Shown here piece after piece: positions 5,586 to 8,880 of a stretch of DNA of 8,880 bases. The notes under the pieces are model-generated. The model worked only from the letters and a program-made list of their open reading frames with translations. It made no database searches and was not told the DNA's origin. Source of the stretch: JBAZWE01 sp041658605. Lineage in GTDB: Bacteria > Actinomycetota > Thermoleophilia > BMS3ABIN01. Where the stretch lies: contig JBAZZU010000048.1 in assembly GCA_041658605.1 (NCBI GenBank), positions 1-8,880 of the forward strand, written 5' to 3'. Position numbers and translations under genes: made by a program. Each line of letters opens with the position of its first letter. Position 1 is the first letter of the stretch.

Positions 5586-7166
5586 CTACGACTTAAGAAT
5601 CTTGTCCACGATGACGGCGTCGGAATCCATGACGTAGGGTATGCCTGTAACGTCCGCCGCGTCCCTGGTCAACGCAACCAGGTCGTCGCGCGTCATCGCG
5701 TCAAGGTTGAATTTACGCGCGCCCGCCATAAGTTGCTGCAAACCGGTCTGCAAACGGTCGGCAAACGAGTACATGCCGATGGCGCCGACCGGGATCTTCT
5801 TGTAGTCCTTGCCGTATTTTTCTTTAAGTTCGTCCGCTTTGACAAAGATCTGCTCGACGGAGTCGCCGTAGTGGGCGGCGTCTTTCGGCAGCGTGCCTTT
5901 CTTTATCCACTGCTCGATGTGCTTACCGACCATCGCCGGAATCATCGTCGCCCGGCCCATGCAAACGGCCTTGAAGTACGGCGCGCCGAGAGCGAGGGCT
6001 TTGAAGATATGGTCCTCCAGAGAGAAACCGCCGGCGATCGCTAGATCCGGAATATACGCGCCCTTCGGCAGCTTCTTGACCATCTCATAGGCCAGCGATT
6101 GGAGATACAGCGTCGGAATCCCCCACTCGTTCATCATGCGCCACGGGCTCATGCCGGTGCCGCCGCCCGATCCGTCGATGGTCAACAGATCGATCTTGGC
6201 GTCGGACGAGTATTTGATGGCCCTGGCCAAATCGGCCGGCCTGTAGGCGCCGGTCTTCAAGGTAACGTACTTAGCGCCTAGTTTCCGAATCCTCGAGACC
6301 TCATTCATGAAGGCTTCTCGGTCAACCATGCCTAGCCGCGAATGGCGCTCGAATTCCTTGATGGCGCCGGCGTTATAGCTCTCGACGACGGCTTCGACAT
6401 CCGGATCCGGCAGAACGATGTAGCCGCGCCGCCTTAATTCCTTAGCCCTTTCCAGGCTCGGGAGTTTGACCTCGCCGCCGATGTCCTTGGCGCCCTGGCC
6501 CCACTTAAGCTCGATGGCTTCCGCGCCCAGTTTGTCGATGGCGTACTCCGCCATGCCTATCCTGGTGTCCTCTACGTTCATCTGAAGCAGGATCGCGCCG
6601 TAACCTTCATACCAGTGGTTATATAGTTTTACCCGCCGCTCCAGCTCGGGCGATTTTGTTACCATGCCCTTGTCGAACTCGGCGTCCGGGTCCATACCGC
6701 AAATGTTCTCGCCGACAACCGCGATAATACCCGAGATGGCCGCTCCCACCGCCATATGCTCCCAGTTCACCCGGGCGATCTCTGTCGATCCGAGCGCTCC
6801 GGTAAAGACCGGGATCTTCAGCTTGATCTTGTTTTTGCCGCTGCCGACCGAGGTTTCCGTTGATACCGCCGGGAAGATAGCCTTGTCCGAATCGGCTTCG
6901 ATCCCGACCGCGCCTACGGCCGTTCCCTGGATGTTGAGGTGGCTGTAATCGACCGGATACTTCTTGGTTGCGCCGGCTGTGATCTTTCCGAATGGTTTGG
7001 GGTACAGGACTTCGCGACCCCTGAGTGTGGATGTCCAAACCTCGCATCCGCCCGTGCAACCGTCCAGGCAGGCAGCGCAGATTCCGGACTGCGGCGCTAC
7101 GTCTTTCAGGCGATTTCTTGTGCCATTCGCGCCAGTGGCATTCGCCCTCCCATAGTCGTACTGCAT
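5586..7166 (-). CDS. Stand-alone FMN-binding glutamate synthase family protein
   Basis: This 526-residue protein matches only the FMN-barrel domain of glutamate synthase. GGAVAPT-type chemistry is replaced here by IDGSGGGTGMSP (FMN/substrate loop, GGGTG at 334), and IAGGFSLEDHI (near 377) supplies the phosphate-binding region. There is no glutaminase domain, no GXGXG domain and no signal peptide. The [3Fe-4S] cysteine triad found in GOGAT is missing: the equivalent stretch after AGGF has a single Cys402. Instead the N-terminus has Cys30, Cys33, Cys37 and Cys41 (CX2CX3CX3C), a plausible iron-sulfur site; Cys156 is the only other Cys. It would need free ammonia or a partner glutaminase if it makes glutamate. 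The ATG at 7166 follows GGAGGAG. It sits between two glutamine synthetase genes and beside an ANTAR regulator, with its own promoter and attenuator leader. The family is secure; the reaction is not proven. Confidence 0.87.
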   Translation of the reverse strand: MQYDYGRANATGANGTRNRLKDVAPQSGICAACLDGCTGGCEVWTSTLRGREVLYPKPFGKITAGATKKYPVDYSHLNIQGTAVGAVGIEADSDKAIFPAVSTETSVGSGKNKIKLKIPVFTGALGSTEIARVNWEHMAVGAAISGIIAVVGENICGMDPDAEFDKGMVTKSPELERRVKLYNHWYEGYGAILLQMNVEDTRIGMAEYAIDKLGAEAIELKWGQGAKDIGGEVKLPSLERAKELRRRGYIVLPDPDVEAVVESYNAGAIKEFERHSRLGMVDREAFMNEVSRIRKLGAKYVTLKTGAYRPADLARAIKYSSDAKIDLLTIDGSGGGTGMSPWRMMNEWGIPTLYLQSLAYEMVKKLPKGAYIPDLAIAGGFSLEDHIFKALALGAPYFKAVCMGRATMIPAMVGKHIEQWIKKGTLPKDAAHYGDSVEQIFVKADELKEKYGKDYKKIPVGAIGMYSFADRLQTGLQQLMAGARKFNLDAMTRDDLVALTRDAADVTGIPYVMDSDAVIVDKILKS

Positions 7167-7188
7167 GATCTTCTCCTCCGTTGGATTT

Positions 7189-7204
7189 GCCGCTTCGTTG
7201 CGGC
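7189..7204 (-). promoter_or_regulatory. Downstream hexaloop hairpin near the ribosome site (GCCGC-AACGAA-GCGGC)
   Basis: The RNA forms a perfect 5-bp stem (GCCGC/GCGGC) with a 6-nt loop, AACGAA, having A at position 1 and G at position 4. The hairpin ends 22 nt before the start codon and about 9 nt before the GGAGGAG ribosome site. The stem is identical to that at 4627-4642 in the other leader. Its place near the ribosome site suggests a role in translation rather than termination; this is inference. Confidence 0.6.
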
Positions 7205-7246
7205 TTTTTACCTTTTGCTACTTCTTCCTGTTATACCCGTATAAGC

Positions 7247-7282
7247 AAAAATAAAAAAGCGCCTCCCGTATCCGGGAGACGC
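7247..7282 (-). terminator. Intrinsic terminator (attenuator) in the FMN glutamate synthase-like leader
   Basis: In the RNA GCGUCUCCCG pairs with CGGGAGGCGC over 10 bp (one U-G pair) around a GAUA loop, followed by UUUUUUAUUUUU. The fold is complete inside the leader, 80 nt before the start codon. It would stop transcription unless the 5' arm is captured by the hexaloop hairpin just upstream. No separate terminator is visible after the first glutamine synthetase, so it may also end that transcript. Confidence 0.9.
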
Positions 7283-7291
7283 CGTTGTCTC
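7276..7291 (-). promoter_or_regulatory. Putative ANTAR antiterminator hairpin, FMN glutamate synthase-like leader
   Basis: The RNA GAGAC-AACGGC-GUCUC forms a 5-bp stem with a 6-nt loop that has A at position 1 and G at position 4, matching the reported ANTAR hexaloop pattern. Its 3' arm (GUCUC) is inside the terminator 5' arm (GCGUCUCCCG), so the two structures are mutually exclusive. This is direct sequence support for regulated antitermination. Confidence 0.75.
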
Positions 7292-7296
7292 ACTTC

Positions 7297-7312
7297 GAAC
7301 ATAATAATGTTC
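7297..7312 (-). other. Upstream leader hairpin (candidate P1), FMN glutamate synthase-like leader
   Basis: In the RNA GAACAU pairs with AUGUUC around UAUU. It lies 5 nt before the GAGAC hexaloop hairpin, the same spacing class as in the other leader (6 nt). A competing fold pairs AAUAAU with AUUAUU around a 7-nt loop. Neither fold shows an A1/G4 hexaloop, so its role as first ANTAR hairpin is uncertain. Confidence 0.45.
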
Positions 7313-7326
7313 TAGATTATTCGACT

Positions 7327-7355
7327 ATATTAGAATCCTGCCTTGCTTTTGTCAA
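7327..7355 (-). promoter_or_regulatory. Sigma70/A promoter of the FMN glutamate synthase-like gene
   Basis: A perfect -35 TTGACA (7355-7350), a 17-nt spacer and a -10 TAATAT (7332-7327) predict a start near 7320. The leader to the ATG at 7166 is about 155 nt. The promoter architecture is nearly the same as that before the second glutamine synthetase, supporting joint control of the two units. Confidence 0.85.
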
Positions 7356-7365
7356 GCGAATTCGC
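7356..7365. promoter_or_regulatory. 10-bp palindrome touching the -35 box
   Basis: GCGAATTCGC is a perfect palindrome directly upstream of, and touching, the TTGACA box. Its position would suit an activator or operator, but no second copy is seen before the other promoter. A 10-bp palindrome can arise by chance. Confidence 0.3.
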
Positions 7366-7380
7366 ATTCCGAACAGGAAA

Positions 7381-8709
7381 TCAAAGGGTCGGCAGATACC
7401 GCTCGATCTCGTAAGAGCTGACGCGGTTCCGGAAGTCCTCCCACTCGATCTTTTTATTCCTTATAAACCAGGTGAAGACCGCTTCGCCCAGGGCTTCCCG
7501 GAGGAGTTCGCTTGCTTCCATCGCCTTGATGGCTTCGTTCAAGTCCTCAGGCAAAACGGCGATGCCTATGTTCGCCCGCTCGTCCTCGGTCATCTCGTAG
7601 ATATTGTCGCTGACCGGTTCCGGCAGCTTGTACCCGTCTTTGATGCCTTTGAGGCCGGCCGCCAGCATAACCGCGAAAGCGAGATACGGATTACAGGCCG
7701 GATCCGGGCTGCGCATTTCCACCCGGGCCGAACTTTTTTGCTTCGGATCGATGGCCGGAACCCTTACCAACGCTGATCGGTTAACCTGTCCCCAACAGAT
7801 ATGTACCGGCGCTTCGTAACCGGAAACCAGCCGCTTATACGAGTTAACCCACTGGCAAAGGACCAGGGTGATTTCGGGAGCGTGTTTGAGCAATCCGGCG
7901 ATATAGCCATAGGCCGTTTTTGACAACCTTTGCTCGTTGGTCCCGTCGAAGAATACGTTCTCCTTGCCCTTGAAAAGTGACTGGTGAACGTGCATGCCGC
8001 TGCCTGCTTGACCGTATATCGGTTTGGGCATGAAGGTCGCGTAGATGTCGTTGTGCAGGGCGATCTCCTTGACGATAAGCCGCGCCGTCATGACATCGTC
8101 CGCCATATTCAAAGCCTCGCCGTATTTAATGTCCAGCTCGTGCTGGCTGGGGCCGACCTCGTGGTGGGAATACCTGACATTGATACCCATTTTGCGTAGC
8201 GCGAGCGCCGTTTCTTGCCTGAGGTTGGATATGAGTTCCATCGGAACCATATCGAAATAAGTGCCGTTGTCCAGGATCTGGGTGGATTGGGCATCTTTGA
8301 AATAGTAGTACTCGAGCTCCGGACCGAAATAAGCCGTAAAGCCTAGATCGGCGGCCTGTTTCATGAGTCTCTTTAGCACATATCTGGGGTCGCCCTCGTA
8401 TGGCGTGCCGTCCTTGTTTAGCACGTCGCAGAACATCCGGGCCGATAACTTGTCCTCGGCTCCCCAAGGAAAGACCTGGAAAGTCGCCGGATCCGGTTTC
8501 ACGACCATGTCGCTTTCCTGGATTCTGGCAAAGCCCTGGATCGAGGAACCGTCGATGCTGGAACCGTTCTTCAGCGATTCCGCGAGTTCCTCGTCGGTGA
8601 TGTTAAGACTCTTAAGCCTGCCGAGAATGTCGCTGAACCACAGGTAAATAATCTTAATCTTGTTCTTCTTTACTATTTCCAGAACCTCAGCGGCAGTTTT
8701 AACAGCCAC
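7381..8709 (-). CDS. glnA: Glutamine synthetase type I (first copy)
   Basis: This 442-residue enzyme forms glutamine from glutamate, ammonia and ATP. It has the beta-grasp N-domain (IDGSSIQG at 52-59) and catalytic domain signatures FGPELEYYYF (128-137), SHHEVGPSQHE (181-191), GSGMHVHQS (236-244), NSYKRLVSGYE (289-299, flap Glu299), NRSALVRVP (310-318) and EMRSPDPACNPYL (331-343). Arg62 in FARIQESDM lines up by eye with Arg62 of Bacillus subtilis GlnA, which mediates glutamine feedback in alpha-type enzymes; the second copy lacks it. The flap neighbourhood WGQVNRS differs from WSRRNRS in the second copy, so the paralogues have diverged. The start is GTG at 8709, with AAGGGGG upstream. No strong promoter or terminator-bearing leader is visible in the preceding bases (only a lone CATAAT near 8740), so it may be read with the upstream gene. 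Confidence 0.95.
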   Translation of the reverse strand: MAVKTAAEVLEIVKKNKIKIIYLWFSDILGRLKSLNITDEELAESLKNGSSIDGSSIQGFARIQESDMVVKPDPATFQVFPWGAEDKLSARMFCDVLNKDGTPYEGDPRYVLKRLMKQAADLGFTAYFGPELEYYYFKDAQSTQILDNGTYFDMVPMELISNLRQETALALRKMGINVRYSHHEVGPSQHELDIKYGEALNMADDVMTARLIVKEIALHNDIYATFMPKPIYGQAGSGMHVHQSLFKGKENVFFDGTNEQRLSKTAYGYIAGLLKHAPEITLVLCQWVNSYKRLVSGYEAPVHICWGQVNRSALVRVPAIDPKQKSSARVEMRSPDPACNPYLAFAVMLAAGLKGIKDGYKLPEPVSDNIYEMTEDERANIGIAVLPEDLNEAIKAMEASELLREALGEAVFTWFIRNKKIEWEDFRNRVSSYEIERYLPTL

Positions 8710-8747
8710 GATTGCCCCCTTGATCTATGATGGCCGGATTATGATTT

Positions 8748-8880
8748 CTATCTGCCCGTATATGGCAGCGTAACCGTCTGTGAGAAATTCGCCTGCCCGG
8801 AATTCATGACACCACCGGTCACGGCTAGCGTAATTGGCAGACTCTCCTGCAGGCTGCCGTCCGGCAAAGTCGCCCTGACG
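8748..8880 (-). CDS. C-terminal end of an unidentified protein (partial)
   Basis: An open frame enters from the right edge and stops at TAG (8750-8748), leaving 43 residues in view. The tail alternates polar and hydrophobic residues, with stretches such as LPITLAVTGG and ANFSQTVTLP. This suggests beta strands, as in a secreted or surface domain, but I cannot name a family. It ends 38 nt before the GTG of the first glutamine synthetase with no terminator between. A second open frame on the same strand runs to 8725, but its composition (Arg-, Glu- and Trp/Cys-containing, no regular pattern) looks like a shadow. The choice of frame is tentative. Confidence 0.4.
   Translation of the reverse strand, partial: VRATLPDGSLQESLPITLAVTGGVMNSGQANFSQTVTLPYTGR

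Noticed and set aside
8725..8880. Alternative minus-strand frame at the right edge, stopping at 8727-8725
   Set aside because: Its composition is irregular, while the frame stopping at 8750-8748 has a regular beta-strand-like pattern; not fully excluded.
1..8880. tRNA or rRNA genes, CRISPR arrays, insertion sequences, prophage or attachment sites
   Set aside because: None seen: the window is almost filled by continuous metabolic genes, with no cloverleaf, spaced repeats or transposase-like sequence.

Overview
All genes in the window lie on the minus strand and read right to left; I see no convincing gene on the plus strand. The window is an ammonia-assimilation region with two type I glutamine synthetases (GS), a stand-alone FMN glutamate-synthase-like protein, a GAF-ANTAR RNA-binding antiterminator, and the start of a split, archaeal-type glutamate synthase (GOGAT) operon with its own iron-sulfur electron carrier. 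Moderately high GC, strong Shine-Dalgarno sites, near-consensus sigma70/A promoters, U-tract terminators, short (442-443 aa) GS and cluster-rich GOGAT subunits suggest an anaerobic bacterium of Gram-positive affinity (Clostridia-like or a deep anaerobic Actinomycetota lineage). This placement is inference.

Layout in transcription order. 8880-8748: C-terminal end of an unidentified protein. 8709-7381: first glutamine synthetase. 7355-7167: consensus promoter and an RNA leader with hairpins and an intrinsic terminator. 7166-5586: FMN glutamate synthase-like protein. 5563-5524: long hairpin, overlapping a possible promoter for the next gene. 5505 (or 5523)-4768: GAF-ANTAR regulator. 4762-4556: second consensus promoter and a leader built like the first. 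4555-3224: second glutamine synthetase. 3170-2049: glutaminase subunit of GOGAT. 2067-553: FMN/ferredoxin subunit of GOGAT, overlapping the previous gene by 19 nt. 426-1: polyferredoxin subunit, running off the window.

Working model. GS makes glutamine from glutamate, ATP and ammonia. The GOGAT glutaminase subunit releases ammonia from glutamine, and the FMN subunit uses it to reduce 2-oxoglutarate to glutamate, with electrons arriving through the 4Fe-4S subunits. The GAF-ANTAR protein sits between two transcription units whose leaders each carry a 5-bp, 6-nt-loop hairpin with the same stem (GAGAC/GTCTC), overlapping the 5' arm of a terminator. This is the geometry expected for ANTAR antitermination, so the regulator probably controls its two flanking units.

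The most notable observation is a second hexaloop hairpin in both leaders, downstream of the terminator, with identical stems (GCCGC/GCGGC) and loops starting AACG. It is not explained by the usual antitermination model.
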